Assembly (NCBI GenBank): GCA_938009235.1
Contig: CALLIK010000002.1
Coordinates: 124,001-188,000 of the forward strand
Reading direction: 5' to 3'
DNA from: an uncultured Caulobacterales bacterium
GTDB lineage: Bacteria; Pseudomonadota; Alphaproteobacteria; Caulobacterales; Maricaulaceae
Length of the DNA: 64,000 nucleotides
Shown here: one piece after another, positions 1 through 10,465 of the stretch
How positions within the stretch are numbered: the first letter of the stretch is position 1
Layout of the letters: each line of letters opens with the position of its first letter
Notes under the pieces: model-generated
Database searches by the model: none
The model's input: the letters and a program-made list of their open reading frames with translations, nothing else
What the model was told of the DNA's origin: nothing
Translations under genes and position numbers: made by a program

Positions 1-95
1 GGGTCGTCAAGATAAAAAATGCGCTAGACGCCCCAGCATTCCACCTAATCTAGGTAAAAACCCTGCATTTAGTCAGGCGTAAGATGGCTTTTTCC

Positions 96-128
96 AATAA
101 AAAAGCGGCAGGGGTGCCACCCTGCCGC
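96..128 (-). terminator. Rho-independent terminator downstream of carB and the lipoprotein gene
   Basis: A perfect 9-bp stem (GCGGCAGGG / CCCTGCCGC) with a 6-nt loop is followed, on the minus strand, by TTTTTTATT. It sits about 50 nt past the stop of the minus-strand lipoprotein gene and probably ends that transcript. Nothing else was recognised in bases 1-95. Confidence 0.85.
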
Positions 129-179
129 TACAAGTCTTTGTCAATTCAAAGGAGACGAAAATCTAAAGACTTAAATAAT

Positions 180-659
180 TTACGGAATTTCGACACCCAA
201 TTCAAGGTCGTCATACGGTGGATAAATGACCTTTGCAGTCTTTCTGTCCAAGTTATATTTTACACGCGTTTTGACGCCACATCGAGACACACTTTCGCGG
301 TTAATTATTCGGGGGTTAAATATCCATTGTTCAACCGCAGAGGTTGATGGCATTTCAAAAACCTTTGATGTGCATTGCGCGGTCACATCAACTGTGCGGC
401 CCATCACGTTCACATTATATGCGACATCACAGGCCCCAGATTCTTTCCCAACCGCAGGATGGTAGGCATGAAGGCGAATAAGGGGTTGAGCATTGGGGTC
501 CAAAGCTAAACTTGCGGGACACTCCGCAGGCTTAGGCGCAGGTCTGGGCAGATATGACCGAGAGCTAACAGACGGTGCGGAGGCTTGATTTGAAGGTTGA
601 GACGCACATCCACTTAAGAACAAGATGCCGCTCACAATCCCAAAACATAGCCTCAACAC
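180..659 (-). CDS. Lipoprotein with a TonB C-terminal-like domain
   Basis: 159 residues. The N-terminus is a lipoprotein signal with lipobox LSGC, so the mature protein would be lipid-anchored in the periplasm. Residues ~50-145 (a DVAYNVNVMGRTVDV segment, then VEQWIFNPRI) resemble the C-terminal domain of TonB and its periplasmic relatives, which bind partners at the outer membrane. There is no TonB-type transmembrane anchor or proline-rich spacer, so it is not an ordinary TonB. It starts 6 bases after the carB stop on the same strand and is probably cotranscribed with carB. The domain assignment is by pattern recognition; the function is unknown. Confidence 0.7.
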   Translation of the reverse strand: MLRLCFGIVSGILFLSGCASQPSNQASAPSVSSRSYLPRPAPKPAECPASLALDPNAQPLIRLHAYHPAVGKESGACDVAYNVNVMGRTVDVTAQCTSKVFEMPSTSAVEQWIFNPRIINRESVSRCGVKTRVKYNLDRKTAKVIYPPYDDLELGVEIP

Positions 660-665
660 ATTGCC

Positions 666-3600
666 CTACCCCGCAGCGATGCTCTGTAGGCTCTCCACCT
701 CATAGTCACCTTTAGACAAAGCTTTGACCGCTTCGACTGTGGCTTTCGCAGCCGCAGCCGTTGTGAAATATGGAATTTTTTGCGTTAGGGCCGAGCGGCG
801 CAGAGACTTACTATCGTCTAACGCTTGCTTGCCACTGGTCGTGTTGAACACCATCGCGATTTGTCCATTTTTCATCTGATCGACGATATGCGGGCGGCCT
901 TCATGGACCTTGCGCACATATTCAACCTCGACGCCATGTTCACGCAGATGTTTGGTTGTTCCGCCTGTTGCAATAATTTCGAACCCAAGCTCGATCAACT
1001 CTTTCGCCATATCCACCATCGCTGGTTTGTGGTCTTCACGCACAGAGATGAAGACCTTACCCGAAGACGGCAATGTCACGCCGCCGCCCAATTGACTTTT
1101 CGCGAAGGCCATGCCGAAATCTTCGGCCAGACCCATGACTTCACCTGTAGAGCGCATTTCAGGCCCGAGGACCGTGTCCACACCCGGGAATCGCGCGAAT
1201 GGGAAGACCGCTTCTTTAACCGCGATATATTTCTGTGGGCGTAGCGTCAGGTCAAATTCAGAGAGCTTCATGCCCGCCATAACTTTGGCCGCGATATTCG
1301 CAACGGGTAAGCCAATCGCTTTCGCTACGAACGGTACAGTCCGTGACGCGCGTGGGTTCACCTCAATGAGGTACACAACATCGTCTTTGACCGCGAATTG
1401 CGTATTCATGAAGCCAACAACGCCGAGTTCAAGCGCAAGGACTGTCGCCTGACGGCCTAGCTCTGCGATAATTTTATCGGACAATGTGTAAGGCGGAAGG
1501 GAGCACGCCGAGTCGCCAGAATGAACACCCGCTTCTTCGATATGTTCCATAACGCCCGCGACGAAAACATTTTCGCCATCACAGATAACGTCAACATCAA
1601 CTTCGATTGCGTCGCGTAAATATTGGTCAATCAAGAGCGGTGACTTGCCAGAGACTTTGACAGCCTCATTGATGTAGCGTTTCAATTCCGCATCCGAGTC
1701 CACGATTTCCATACCGCGTCCACCGAGGACGTTGGACGGACGTAGAACGAGTGGATAGCCAACAACATCAGCGCCAGCTTGCGCCTCTTTCGCATTACGC
1801 GCGATCGCATTATTAGGCTGCTTCAGGCCAAGCATTTCGACGAGTGCCTTGAAACGTTCGCGATCTTCTGCGCGGTCGAGCGCATCGCGCTTCGTGCCAA
1901 GCAGTGGAATACCATTAGCTTCCAACGCTTCCGCCAATTTAAGCGGAGTTTGTCCACCAAATTGAACAATAACGCCTAGCAACTCGCCAGACTTCATTTC
2001 GCCTTGGATCAACTCAAGAACATCTTCTTCTGTCAGAGGTTCGAAATAAAGACGGTCTGATGTGTCATAATCGGTCGAGACTGTTTCAGGGTTACAATTG
2101 ACCATGATGGATTCGATATCCATTTCAGCCATCGCATAGGCAGCATGACAGCAACAATAATCAAACTCGATACCTTGACCGATACGGTTTGGACCGCCGC
2201 CAAGAATAACGACTTTTTTACGATCTGACACGCGGGCTTCATTTTGGACGGTTCCGTCAAAACTTGGCGTCTCATAGGTCGAATACATATATGGAGTCTT
2301 AGCCGCGAATTCCGCCGCGCAGGTATCAACGCGTTTATAGACAGGACGAACGCCTGCTTTGTGGCGAGCTTCACGAACAGCGTGCTCAGTGTGACCTGTC
2401 AATTGACCGATGCGAATATCAGAGAAGCCTTCGCCTTTTATTGCGCGCCATGTGTCTGTGTCTTTCGGCAAACCTGTTTCAGTCAACCAGTTTTCAGCTT
2501 TAATGATGGCTTCGATCTGGCGGAGGAACCACGGATCAAATTTCGTGTATGTCTGGACTTTCTCAACAGAGAACCCAGCGCGGAACGCTTGCGCGATCAC
2601 AAGGATACGGTCTGGCGCTTGAATGGTCAGGCGGGATTTCAGAGCGGAGTTAATCTCTTCTGGATCCTCAAGGCCCAAATCAATCGGGTCCAATCCCACC
2701 AAGTCAGTTTCGAGCGAGCGCAGGGCTTTTTGCAAAGACTCCGCGAATGTACGGCCAATCGCCATAGCTTCACCCACAGAGCGCATGGCCGTTGTTAGAA
2801 CAGCTTCGCTGCCTGGAAATTTCTCAAAAGCAAAGCGAGGAATTTTCGTGACGACATAATCAATAGTCGGCTCAAATGCAGCGGGTGTCGCGCCCGTGAT
2901 GTCATTATCTAATTCATCCAATGTATATCCAACCGCGAGCTTCGCTGCGATTTTCGCAATCGGGAAACCTGTCGCTTTGGACGCCAACGCTGATGAGCGC
3001 GACACACGCGGGTTCATCTCAATGACGACCATACGGCCATCTTCTGGATTCACACCGAATTGTACGTTCGAGCCGCCAGTTTCCACGCCAATTTCACGTA
3101 GCACCGCAATCGACGCATCGCGCATGATTTGGTATTCTTTATCCGTCAGCGTCAGCGCTGGCGCGACAGTGATACTATCGCCTGTATGCACGCCCATTGG
3201 ATCGATGTTTTCAATAGCGCAGATGATGATGCAATTATCCGCTTTGTCGCGGACAACTTCCATTTCGTATTCTTTCCACCCGATGAGGCTTTCATCGACA
3301 AGCACTTCACTTGTAGGAGACGCGACCAAACCAGAGCGTACAATTTCTTCGAATTCTTCAAGATTATACGCGACGCCGCCGCCAGTGCCGCCCATCGTAA
3401 AGGCAGGACGAATGATAGCTGGCAATCCTGTTTCAGGCAGTTTGCGCACAGCTTCCGCGACGCCTTCAGCGATATTTGGTTTTCCGTCAGGTCCCTTTGG
3501 CGCGCTGATCATACTTGCGCGTGGGTTTTCGAGGCCAATTTTTGTCATTGCCGCGGCGAAACGTTCGCGCGATTCAGCTTTGTCGATGACGTCCGCTTTC

Positions 3601-3953
3601 GCGCCAATCATCTCAACGCCGTATTTCTTCAACACGCCCATGTCTTCCAGCGCCAAGGCTGTATTCAAAGCCGTCTGTCCGCCCATTGTCGGCAGCAATG
3701 CGTCAGGCTTTTCAATCGCAATGATTTTCTCGACAATCTCTGGCGTGATCGGTTCGACGTATGTCGCATCCGCCATGCCTGGATCTGTCATGATCGTCGC
3801 AGGATTGGAGTTCACCAAAATGACGCGATACCCTTCATCGCGCAGCGCTTTACAGGCTTGAACGCCAGAATAGTCAAACTCGCAAGCTTGGCCAATAATG
3901 ATAGGTCCAGCCCCGATAATGAGAATGGAAGAAATGTCGGTACGTTTAGGCAT
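666..3953 (-). CDS. carB: Carbamoyl-phosphate synthase large subunit
   Basis: 1095 residues, the usual length. It makes carbamoyl phosphate from bicarbonate, ATP and ammonia delivered by CarA, feeding arginine and pyrimidine synthesis in the cytosol. The N-terminal half starts with [13 protein letters not shown] and the second half repeats the fold from [21 protein letters not shown] (~residue 575), each half carrying an ATP-grasp domain with a PRxSRxxA/T motif (NPRVSRSSA and NPRASRTVP). The C-terminal MGS-like regulatory domain contains [12 protein letters not shown]. carA lies on the same strand but 3.4 kb upstream, with four opposite-strand genes in between, so the usual carAB operon is split here. 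Confidence 0.98.
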   Translation of the reverse strand: MPKRTDISSILIIGAGPIIIGQACEFDYSGVQACKALRDEGYRVILVNSNPATIMTDPGMADATYVEPITPEIVEKIIAIEKPDALLPTMGGQTALNTALALEDMGVLKKYGVEMIGAKADVIDKAESRERFAAAMTKIGLENPRASMISAPKGPDGKPNIAEGVAEAVRKLPETGLPAIIRPAFTMGGTGGGVAYNLEEFEEIVRSGLVASPTSEVLVDESLIGWKEYEMEVVRDKADNCIIICAIENIDPMGVHTGDSITVAPALTLTDKEYQIMRDASIAVLREIGVETGGSNVQFGVNPEDGRMVVIEMNPRVSRSSALASKATGFPIAKIAAKLAVGYTLDELDNDITGATPAAFEPTIDYVVTKIPRFAFEKFPGSEAVLTTAMRSVGEAMAIGRTFAESLQKALRSLETDLVGLDPIDLGLEDPEEINSALKSRLTIQAPDRILVIAQAFRAGFSVEKVQTYTKFDPWFLRQIEAIIKAENWLTETGLPKDTDTWRAIKGEGFSDIRIGQLTGHTEHAVREARHKAGVRPVYKRVDTCAAEFAAKTPYMYSTYETPSFDGTVQNEARVSDRKKVVILGGGPNRIGQGIEFDYCCCHAAYAMAEMDIESIMVNCNPETVSTDYDTSDRLYFEPLTEEDVLELIQGEMKSGELLGVIVQFGGQTPLKLAEALEANGIPLLGTKRDALDRAEDRERFKALVEMLGLKQPNNAIARNAKEAQAGADVVGYPLVLRPSNVLGGRGMEIVDSDAELKRYINEAVKVSGKSPLLIDQYLRDAIEVDVDVICDGENVFVAGVMEHIEEAGVHSGDSACSLPPYTLSDKIIAELGRQATVLALELGVVGFMNTQFAVKDDVVYLIEVNPRASRTVPFVAKAIGLPVANIAAKVMAGMKLSEFDLTLRPQKYIAVKEAVFPFARFPGVDTVLGPEMRSTGEVMGLAEDFGMAFAKSQLGGGVTLPSSGKVFISVREDHKPAMVDMAKELIELGFEIIATGGTTKHLREHGVEVEYVRKVHEGRPHIVDQMKNGQIAMVFNTTSGKQALDDSKSLRRSALTQKIPYFTTAAAAKATVEAVKALSKGDYEVESLQSIAAG

Positions 3954-4167
3954 GATATCTCTATGATTTTAAAGCGCCAAAAGACGCGCGGAAAAGCAAA
4001 TTGTCTCGTCATAATGAAGTGACGACTTAGGTGCAAGCACCATGCCTGTCCTAATGTGAAAAACTGCGACCCTTTTGACCTCTATACTCTTAATATCATC
4101 TTTATGGCTTTCGGGTTGGCGTGACGCAGGCAACGCGCTAGTCTGATACCGCTTTAGGAGGCAAAGA

Positions 4168-5097
4168 ATGGTATATCGCAGACAATATAACACAGGCCAA
4201 CCTGTTCGGCGCAGCGTTCAGGGCATGGCGCAGCTTGGCGGTGGCCGTGGTATGCGTCGGCGCGGCGGGTTTCGCTGGCAGATCATGCTCTTATTCGCGA
4301 TTGGCGCAGGCATCTATTACATGATGAATCAAGAAACCGTGCCTTTAACAGGACGCAAACAACTCCGTACAATGGCGCCGCAACAAGAAATACAACTCGG
4401 CCTACAATCCTACCAACAAATCCTCAGCGACTCGGCTGTTGTGTCAGATAATGAACCTGTCGTGCAGGCTGTTCGTAAAATCGGAGACCGCCTAGCGCGT
4501 ACAGCCGATCAAATGCTGATTGAAGAAACAGGTGAGCCCTCAGGGTTTGAATGGGCCGTGAATGTCATTGATAGCGACCAAGCCAACGCCTTTGCACTCC
4601 CCGGTGGATATTCCGCCATTTATACAGGCCTGATCCCGATTGCTAAAAATGAAGATGGTATTGCTGTCATCATGGGACATGAAATCGGACATGCCCTCGC
4701 GCATCACGGCGCAGAACGTATGGCACAACAAAATATGAAACGCATTGTCGGCGCAGGTGTTTCGCTCGGCGCAGGCGGCATGGATTACGGCGCGCAACGG
4801 GCTGTCATGGGCGTTTTTGGCGGCATTAGCCAATATGGCTTCGCGTTGCCATTTTCTCGAAAGCATGAATCTGAAGCCGATTACATTGGCCTGATTTTGG
4901 TCGCACGCGCCTGTTATGATCCGCGCGAAGCGCCTGCTCTCTGGGAGCGTATGGGCGAAAATGGCGGCGCAACACCACCAGAATTTCAATCCACCCATCC
5001 TAGCCCAGAAACCCGCGTCACAGATTTCCAAAATTGGATGCCAGAGGCGATTGAAATCTACAATCAAAACTGCCCAACCAAAATTTCGATGAGATAA
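4168..5097 (+). CDS. M48 family zinc metalloprotease
   Basis: 309 residues. A membrane segment at ~35-52 (IMLLFAIGAGIYYMM) is followed by an M48 peptidase domain with the zinc motif HEIGHALAHH (~residues 170-179) and the downstream Glu ligand in HESEADYIG. The family degrades or folds envelope proteins (LoiP/BepA type). No TPR tail follows the protease domain, so it is closer to the short LoiP-like form than to BepA. The basic N-terminus precedes a single anchor, so the catalytic domain is probably periplasmic. Start chosen at ATG 4168 behind a strong AGGAGG. The next gene follows after 5 bases and is likely cotranscribed. Confidence 0.9.
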   Translation: MVYRRQYNTGQPVRRSVQGMAQLGGGRGMRRRGGFRWQIMLLFAIGAGIYYMMNQETVPLTGRKQLRTMAPQQEIQLGLQSYQQILSDSAVVSDNEPVVQAVRKIGDRLARTADQMLIEETGEPSGFEWAVNVIDSDQANAFALPGGYSAIYTGLIPIAKNEDGIAVIMGHEIGHALAHHGAERMAQQNMKRIVGAGVSLGAGGMDYGAQRAVMGVFGGISQYGFALPFSRKHESEADYIGLILVARACYDPREAPALWERMGENGGATPPEFQSTHPSPETRVTDFQNWMPEAIEIYNQNCPTKISMR

Positions 5098-5102
5098 AAT
5101 TT

Positions 5103-5894
5103 ATGACGCGCGACGTTAAAACAAGCGTGATAGGCCTAACATGGCTGAGGGGGGCTTTGATGGCCCTCTCCGTAGTCGGTATGTTAATTTTCTCATTCAT
5201 AATGGCGAGCACTTTTGCAGACAGAGTCGTGCTTGAGAAAGCCGCGATCTTCGCTATTCAAAGCAAGGTCCAAACCGAAGTTAAGACAAAATACCCAGGT
5301 CTAGAGGCTGAAGGGTTTCTGCAAAGTGCCGACGCTCTGCGTGATAAATTCGACAGTAAAGGAACCGCCATTCGGAAAGCTCTAGAGATGAAAATGGATG
5401 TGGCGGTCGCGACTGCAATTTCTCGCTACTGTGGATGTAAAACAGTATCGCCCAAGAGACAGAATATGATCACAGGTTTATTTAAGAGTCAGAATGCCCA
5501 AGCCGTGGCAATTTCAAAAAAACTTGAGGGTTTTATTAAGGGGAAATACGACGCCACGATTTCGGGGCTTGTGCGAGATCTTCGTATTTTTTCTGGTGTA
5601 AATATTTTCGCCTTCCTACTTATCCTTATTCTAGCATGGGTCCGTCCCAATGCGAGATTACATTTATTGTTGCCTGCAGGCTTACTTCTCATCTCAACCG
5701 TCTTAACGATATGCCTTTATGTCTTTGGGCAAAATTGGTTTTACACCTTGATGCTTGGAAGCTTTTGGGGGTTTTCATATCTGGTATATATGGGAATAGT
5801 TTTAGCCTTGACGGTAGACATTACACTCAATCACGGACGTATCACGAGAAGCATTCTCAATGCTGTCTCGAATATACCCATCGTTCCGTGCTGA
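5103..5894 (+). CDS. Hypothetical membrane protein with four predicted TM segments
   Basis: 263 residues; no family recognised. Hydrophobic segments appear at ~15-37, 155-173, 180-200 and 210-235. Between the first and second lies a ~110-residue soluble region rich in Lys/Ala with a CGC motif (SRYCGCKTVSPK). It starts 5 bases after the M48 protease stop, suggesting translational coupling and possibly a shared envelope role (inference). The C-terminus overlaps the upstream extension of the following reductase ORF but not its chosen start. Confidence 0.65.
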   Translation: MTRDVKTSVIGLTWLRGALMALSVVGMLIFSFIMASTFADRVVLEKAAIFAIQSKVQTEVKTKYPGLEAEGFLQSADALRDKFDSKGTAIRKALEMKMDVAVATAISRYCGCKTVSPKRQNMITGLFKSQNAQAVAISKKLEGFIKGKYDATISGLVRDLRIFSGVNIFAFLLILILAWVRPNARLHLLLPAGLLLISTVLTICLYVFGQNWFYTLMLGSFWGFSYLVYMGIVLALTVDITLNHGRITRSILNAVSNIPIVPC

Positions 5895-5910
5895 CACTTG
5901 GGAGATTAAG

Positions 5911-6936
5911 ATGACCGACACAGTTCTCGTTACCGGTGTTTCCGGCTTTATCGCCAGCCATGTTGCTGCAAGGCTTTTGGGTGAAGGCTATGCTGTGCGC
6001 GGGACGGTGCGTAATAAATCCAAAGGCGAACGCGTTGTTGCAGCCCTCACTGCCAATGGCGTGGACACGTCAAACCTAGAGCTTATCGAAGCTGATCTCA
6101 GTAAAGATGTGGGGTGGAAGTCCGCGGTCAAAGATTGCCGTTATGTCCAACATATCGCGTCACCCTTTCCCTTAGACCCGCCCTCTGATCGCGAAGCCCT
6201 TGTTCCCGCCGCCCGCGCAGGCGCGATGCGCGTGATCGAGCAAGCCATTGGCGCAGGTGCCGAACGGGTTGTTATGACCTCGTCCATCGTTTCCATGATC
6301 GGTCAAGCCGGACGCGGTGATCACATGTTGATCAAAGAAGACGATTGGTCCGATCCTGATTGGCGTCCCCTGACGGCCTACCCAGTCTCTAAAACCCGCG
6401 CAGAACGCGCCGTCTGGGATTATGTAGACTCTCAAAATGTCAAAAATAAGCTGACAACTATTTGCCCAGGCCTCGTCTTTGGACCCGATACATATAATAA
6501 TTCAGGCGCGTCATTGGCGATTATAAAAGCCCTCTTCTCGGGCAGAATACCCGTGATGCCGCGTATCGCCTATCCGATTGTAGATGTTCGCGATTGCGCC
6601 TCATTGCACGTCAAAGCGATGACAAAACCCAACGCAGGTGGACGCCGCTTGATGGCGGCCTCCAACACGCTCTGGATGTCAGAGATTGCTGCGATTTTAC
6701 GGAATGAATACCCAAAGACGAAACTCCCGACACGTGAGCTCCCTGATGTGCTTGTAAAATTCGCGAGTCTTTTTGACCCCTCCGTGAATAGCATCAAACC
6801 TGATCTAGGGACATTCCACGAAGCCGATGCAGGCTATGTAACCGCGATGACAGGCGTCATCCCTCGCCCCGCGAAAGAAGCGGTGTTGAGCGCGGCGGAG
6901 AGTTTGATCAAGGCTGGACGGATTCAAATCTCTTAG
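5911..6936 (+). CDS. NAD(P)-dependent epimerase/reductase, dihydroflavonol-4-reductase-like
   Basis: 341 residues from ATG 5911, chosen over the 5860 start because GGAG lies 8 bases upstream and the Rossmann motif then begins near the N-terminus (VLVTGVSGFIASHVAARLL). It is an extended short-chain dehydrogenase. The catalytic residues are visible as Ser in VVMTSSIVSM and the YxxxK motif in AYPVSKTRAE. The substrate cannot be read from the sequence; family members reduce aldehydes or ketones in the cytosol. The gene follows the 5103-5894 membrane protein on the same strand. Confidence 0.88.
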   Translation: MTDTVLVTGVSGFIASHVAARLLGEGYAVRGTVRNKSKGERVVAALTANGVDTSNLELIEADLSKDVGWKSAVKDCRYVQHIASPFPLDPPSDREALVPAARAGAMRVIEQAIGAGAERVVMTSSIVSMIGQAGRGDHMLIKEDDWSDPDWRPLTAYPVSKTRAERAVWDYVDSQNVKNKLTTICPGLVFGPDTYNNSGASLAIIKALFSGRIPVMPRIAYPIVDVRDCASLHVKAMTKPNAGGRRLMAASNTLWMSEIAAILRNEYPKTKLPTRELPDVLVKFASLFDPSVNSIKPDLGTFHEADAGYVTAMTGVIPRPAKEAVLSAAESLIKAGRIQIS

Positions 6937-6965
6937 GAGATGAAACGCGCTTAAAGGTTTCTCAG

Positions 6966-7328
6966 ATGCGCAACTTTATGGACCGCCATTTATCTAAAGT
7001 CGTTTACGTCATTCGACTGATAACACGTTATACGATGATATATTTAGGATCCATTTCAGCCCACCCGAGAACCGTTGTCCTTCTTTTGGCGTTGAGCTTG
7101 ATTTTGGTCGCGTGGTCAATGAATGCGCCAACGACGCTATTGAAACCTAAGTCATATAAAACAGAAGACTTTAGAACAGGTGATGTCATCGCGGCTAAAG
7201 CCTTGCATGAACGTATCGATTGGCCCTTAGCCAAGACGACCTTCAAACATCTTGGCCTTGGGATTGCCATGGCCATTGGGTTTTATGGATTGGGCTTATT
7301 GTTCTTCCAAAACGGTTTCCCGTTCTAA
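6966..7328 (+). CDS. Hypothetical small membrane protein
   Basis: 120 residues with two clear hydrophobic segments, at ~38-53 ([15 protein letters not shown]) and ~96-115 ([19 protein letters not shown]), separated by a charged loop. No family recognised. It lies 29 bases after the reductase gene on the same strand and its stop overlaps the carA stop by 4 bases in convergent orientation. An ATG at codon 5 is an alternative start. Confidence 0.6.
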   Translation: MRNFMDRHLSKVVYVIRLITRYTMIYLGSISAHPRTVVLLLALSLILVAWSMNAPTTLLKPKSYKTEDFRTGDVIAAKALHERIDWPLAKTTFKHLGLGIAMAIGFYGLGLLFFQNGFPF

Positions 7329-8497
7329 ACAACCGCCTCTGCGAACCGATCAAAGAGATAGAAACTATCTTGCGGGCCAGGGCTGGCTTCTGGATGATGT
7401 TGCACAGAAAAGACGGGTTTACCCTTCAGGCGAATACCGCAATTTGTTCCGTCAAACAGACTGACATGTGTTTCTTCAACCGTGTTCGGCAAGCTATCGC
7501 TATCCACGGCAAAGCCATGGTTCATCGACACGATTTCAACTTTATCAGTCGTATGATCTTTAACGGGATGGTTCGCGCCGTGATGACCTTGATCCATTTT
7601 GACGGTCTTCGCGCCCAGCGCCAGAGCCAACATTTGATGACCTAAGCAAATACCAAGCATAGGTAAGTCCGCTTCGATCAGCGCCTTAATGGTTGGGATT
7701 GCGTATTTGCCTGTGGCTTCTGGATCGCCAGGACCGTTGGACAAAACAATGCCGTCAGGTTTGAGCGCCAAGATATCTTCTGCAGGTGTCGTCGCGGGCA
7801 CGACTGTTACGGCCAGACCAGAGCTGACAAGGTTCCGCATGATATTCCGCTTCACGCCATAATCGATAAGGACAACGCGCTTCGCATTTTCAACATCGCT
7901 ATAGCCGCCTGGAAGCTCCCAGCGGGCCTGCGTCCAATCGAATTTTTCCTGTGAGCCGACATTTTGCGCCAAATCCGCGCCGACCAATCCTGCCCACTCA
8001 GCCGCTTGTTTCGTGAGTGCGTCTATGTCGAATGTCCCGTCAGGCGCATGTGCGATCACGCCATTTGGCATACCATTCTCGCGAATGAAGGCCGTCAATG
8101 CACGTGTATCTACACCCGACAAGCCAATAATTTTACGGTCTGCGAGCCAATCACCAAGCTCGGCATCAGAGCGCCAATTTGAGGCTGGCGTCACGGCGGC
8201 TTTGAAAATCGCGCCAACAGCAGCCGTTTGCGCGCGCGCGCTACTGGCTTCTTCATCTTCGACTGTTGTGCCTGTGTTTCCCACATGCGGGAAGGTGAAA
8301 CAGACGATCTGCGACGCATAAGACGGGTCGGTCAGGATTTCCTGATAGCCTGTCATGGCCGTATTGAAGCAGACTTCACCCACGGCCGACCCAATATGGC
8401 CGATGCCCGCTCCGTAAAACACTTGCCCATTCGCAAGAACGAGCGCTGCGGTAGGCGTCTGAGTCGGCTGATAATCCGTCATGGTATAACAATCCAT
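7325..8497 (-). CDS. carA: Carbamoyl-phosphate synthase small subunit (glutaminase)
   Basis: 390 residues. It hydrolyses glutamine and channels ammonia to CarB. The N-terminal domain is followed by a class I glutamine amidotransferase domain with the nucleophile Cys in GICLGHQML and the His/Glu pair in HHPEASPGP. The N-terminus [11 protein letters not shown] offers two starts; ATG 8482 (MTDYQP) is the alternative and neither has a good ribosome site. Its partner carB is on the same strand but 3.4 kb downstream, after four plus-strand genes. Confidence 0.96.
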   Translation of the reverse strand: MDCYTMTDYQPTQTPTAALVLANGQVFYGAGIGHIGSAVGEVCFNTAMTGYQEILTDPSYASQIVCFTFPHVGNTGTTVEDEEASSARAQTAAVGAIFKAAVTPASNWRSDAELGDWLADRKIIGLSGVDTRALTAFIRENGMPNGVIAHAPDGTFDIDALTKQAAEWAGLVGADLAQNVGSQEKFDWTQARWELPGGYSDVENAKRVVLIDYGVKRNIMRNLVSSGLAVTVVPATTPAEDILALKPDGIVLSNGPGDPEATGKYAIPTIKALIEADLPMLGICLGHQMLALALGAKTVKMDQGHHGANHPVKDHTTDKVEIVSMNHGFAVDSDSLPNTVEETHVSLFDGTNCGIRLKGKPVFSVQHHPEASPGPQDSFYLFDRFAEAVV

Positions 8498-8742
8498 CTA
8501 TCGGGCGCGCCATTTTTGGCGAACCATGTGTCTTTGGGCAAACTCTACGAGCTTTTATAGCCCCTATCATATTAGGCAAGTCCGCAATCGCAAGAATTAC
8601 GCCAACAGCTCAAGTTATGTGCAAAATTTACGTCATACTTAATATCGACTTGAGACTTGGCAAGCCTGCCTGAAAAGTTTATGGAACGTCTCTTGAGAAC
8701 ACGGGTGTGGGGCTGCCCTAGGGAAAATTTTGGTTAACCGTC

Positions 8743-9216
8743 ATGACGGACTCAGCTGAATTACGAACACGTATAACTGCCGCCATTAAAGCTGCGATGA
8801 AAGACAAGGATAAACTCCGCGTCTCCACGTTACGGCTCGTTATGGCCGCTGTGAAAGACCGCGACATCGCGGCGCGCGCGGAAGATCGCTGCGACGGCAT
8901 CAATACCGAAGAAATTCTGTCTCTACTCGTTAAAATGCTCAAGCAGCGCAACGAAAGCGCGAAGACGTATGAAGACAATGGCCGCCCAGAGCTGGCTGAA
9001 CGTGAACGCGAAGAAATCGAAATCATCCGTGAATTCATGCCCACACCTCTGTCTGACGACGAAATGAAGACCATCATCTCAGGTCTAATCACTGACTCTG
9101 GCGCGACATGCCTCAAGGACATGGGCAAGATCATGGGCAAGTTGAAATCTGGATATGCAGGCCGTGTCGACATGGGCAAAGCGGGCGCCGTTGTAAAAGA
9201 GCACCTCTGTAGCTAG
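8743..9216 (+). CDS. GatB/YqeY domain-containing protein
   Basis: 157 residues covering one YqeY domain (LRTRITAAIKAAMKDKDKLRVSTLRLVMAAVKDRDI..., ending GRVDMGKAGAVVKEHL). The domain is shared with the C-terminal tail of GatB, where it contacts tRNA; the stand-alone protein is thought to have tRNA-related function but is poorly defined. It is divergent from carA, with a 245-base gap that should hold both promoters. Full family length. Confidence 0.92.
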   Translation: MTDSAELRTRITAAIKAAMKDKDKLRVSTLRLVMAAVKDRDIAARAEDRCDGINTEEILSLLVKMLKQRNESAKTYEDNGRPELAEREREEIEIIREFMPTPLSDDEMKTIISGLITDSGATCLKDMGKIMGKLKSGYAGRVDMGKAGAVVKEHLCS

Positions 9217-9229
9217 CTGATTTTGCATC

Positions 9230-9260
9230 TTATAACTTAAGCTTAAAGCCTAAGTTATAA
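9230..9260. terminator. Candidate bidirectional AT-rich terminator
   Basis: An inverted repeat (TTATAACTTA / TAAGTTATAA, 10 bp, 11-nt loop) sits between the convergent yqeY-like and aminotransferase genes and overlaps the aminotransferase stop codon. It is AT-rich and lacks a long T tract, so termination is inferred from position and symmetry only. Confidence 0.4.
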
Positions 9261-10419
9261 ATGTCCCGAGACGGTCCAAGGCCGCATCCAAATCTTCCAT
9301 CGCAGCCGCATAACTGATCCGTATATGACCTTGCGCATAAAATGCGCTGCCAGGCACTGTAGCAACACCTGTTTCTTCCAACAGCCTTAAAGCAAAGTCA
9401 GTGTCATCTTCTGTCACCGCAGATATATCTGCGAAGGCATAAAACGCACCAGGCGGGGTGAGACAGCTAACGCCCTCCAGAGCATTCAACCGCGACACGA
9501 CCCTATCGCGGCGGGCCGCGTAGGTGCTGCGCCATTCAGTCAAAAAGTCCTGTGGCCCGTTCAACGCAGCAACCGCTGCCCATTGACTAATACTCGCAGG
9601 GTTAGATGTTGTCTGGCCCATATATTTACGCATAGCGGAGATAAGCCACTCTGGACCGCCCGCATAGCCAATCCGCCATCCCGTCATGGCATAGCCCTTT
9701 GATACGCCATTCATGGTGAGGATGCGCGCGGCAAGATCGGGGGCAACCTGCGCCATCGTCGCGAAGGTGAAGTCATCATAAATAAGATGTTCATAGATAT
9801 CATCACACAGCACCATCACATGCGGATGCTCGCGTAGAACTTCGGCCAAATCCTTCAATTCAGCCGCCGTGTAGGCTGCGCCCGTCGGGTTGGACGGGGA
9901 GTTCAACATAAGCCATTTCGTGCGCGGCGTGATTGCAGCTTCCAGAGCCTCAGCCGTTAGCTTAAATTTTGTCGCTACACTGCACCGCACCACGATAGGT
10001 GTCCCGCCGCAGAGCCGCACCATATCAGGATAACTCACCCAACACGGCGCAGGAACAATGACCTCGTCTCCCAGCCCAACCGTCACGGCCAGCGCATTAA
10101 ATAGAACTGGCTTCCCGCCCGGCGAGACATTGATTTGAGACGGCGTAAACGTCAACCCATTGTCACGATCAAATTTCGAAATTATGGCGGACTTGAGCTC
10201 AGCTATCCCATCAACAGCCGTATAGCGCGTCGCCCCTGCCTCCATTGCAGCAGCGGCGGCTTGGCAAATATGCTCTGGCGTATCGAAGTCAGGCTCTCCC
10301 GCAGACAAAGAAATAACGTCTTGTCCTGCGGCGCGCATATCACGCGCAGTTTGCGTGATGACCATCGTGGCCGACGCCCCAATTTGTGTAATTCGATTTG
10401 AAAGCCTTGCGTCTGTCAT
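9250..10419 (-). CDS. PLP-dependent aminotransferase, aspartate aminotransferase-like (class I)
   Basis: 389 residues, the normal length for fold type I class I/II aminotransferases. Motifs are SAGEPDFDTP near the N-terminus, NSPSNPTGAAYT, and the PLP lysine in NGVSKGYAMTGWRIGYAGGP (~residue 237). The enzyme probably interconverts aspartate and oxaloacetate using glutamate/2-oxoglutarate in the cytosol; prephenate or other substrates cannot be excluded from sequence alone. It is divergent from the EamA transporter gene. Confidence 0.93.
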   Translation of the reverse strand: MTDARLSNRITQIGASATMVITQTARDMRAAGQDVISLSAGEPDFDTPEHICQAAAAAMEAGATRYTAVDGIAELKSAIISKFDRDNGLTFTPSQINVSPGGKPVLFNALAVTVGLGDEVIVPAPCWVSYPDMVRLCGGTPIVVRCSVATKFKLTAEALEAAITPRTKWLMLNSPSNPTGAAYTAAELKDLAEVLREHPHVMVLCDDIYEHLIYDDFTFATMAQVAPDLAARILTMNGVSKGYAMTGWRIGYAGGPEWLISAMRKYMGQTTSNPASISQWAAVAALNGPQDFLTEWRSTYAARRDRVVSRLNALEGVSCLTPPGAFYAFADISAVTEDDTDFALRLLEETGVATVPGSAFYAQGHIRISYAAAMEDLDAALDRLGTFIT

Positions 10420-10465
10420 AAGACAGGCATAGGCGCGGCAGTGTCTTTAGGAAAGCCTGTAAGTT

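Noticed and set aside
2896-4022. Long plus-strand ORFs (321 and 297 codons) opposite carB
   Set aside because: They are shadows of the highly conserved carB coding sequence, without ribosome sites or family matches.
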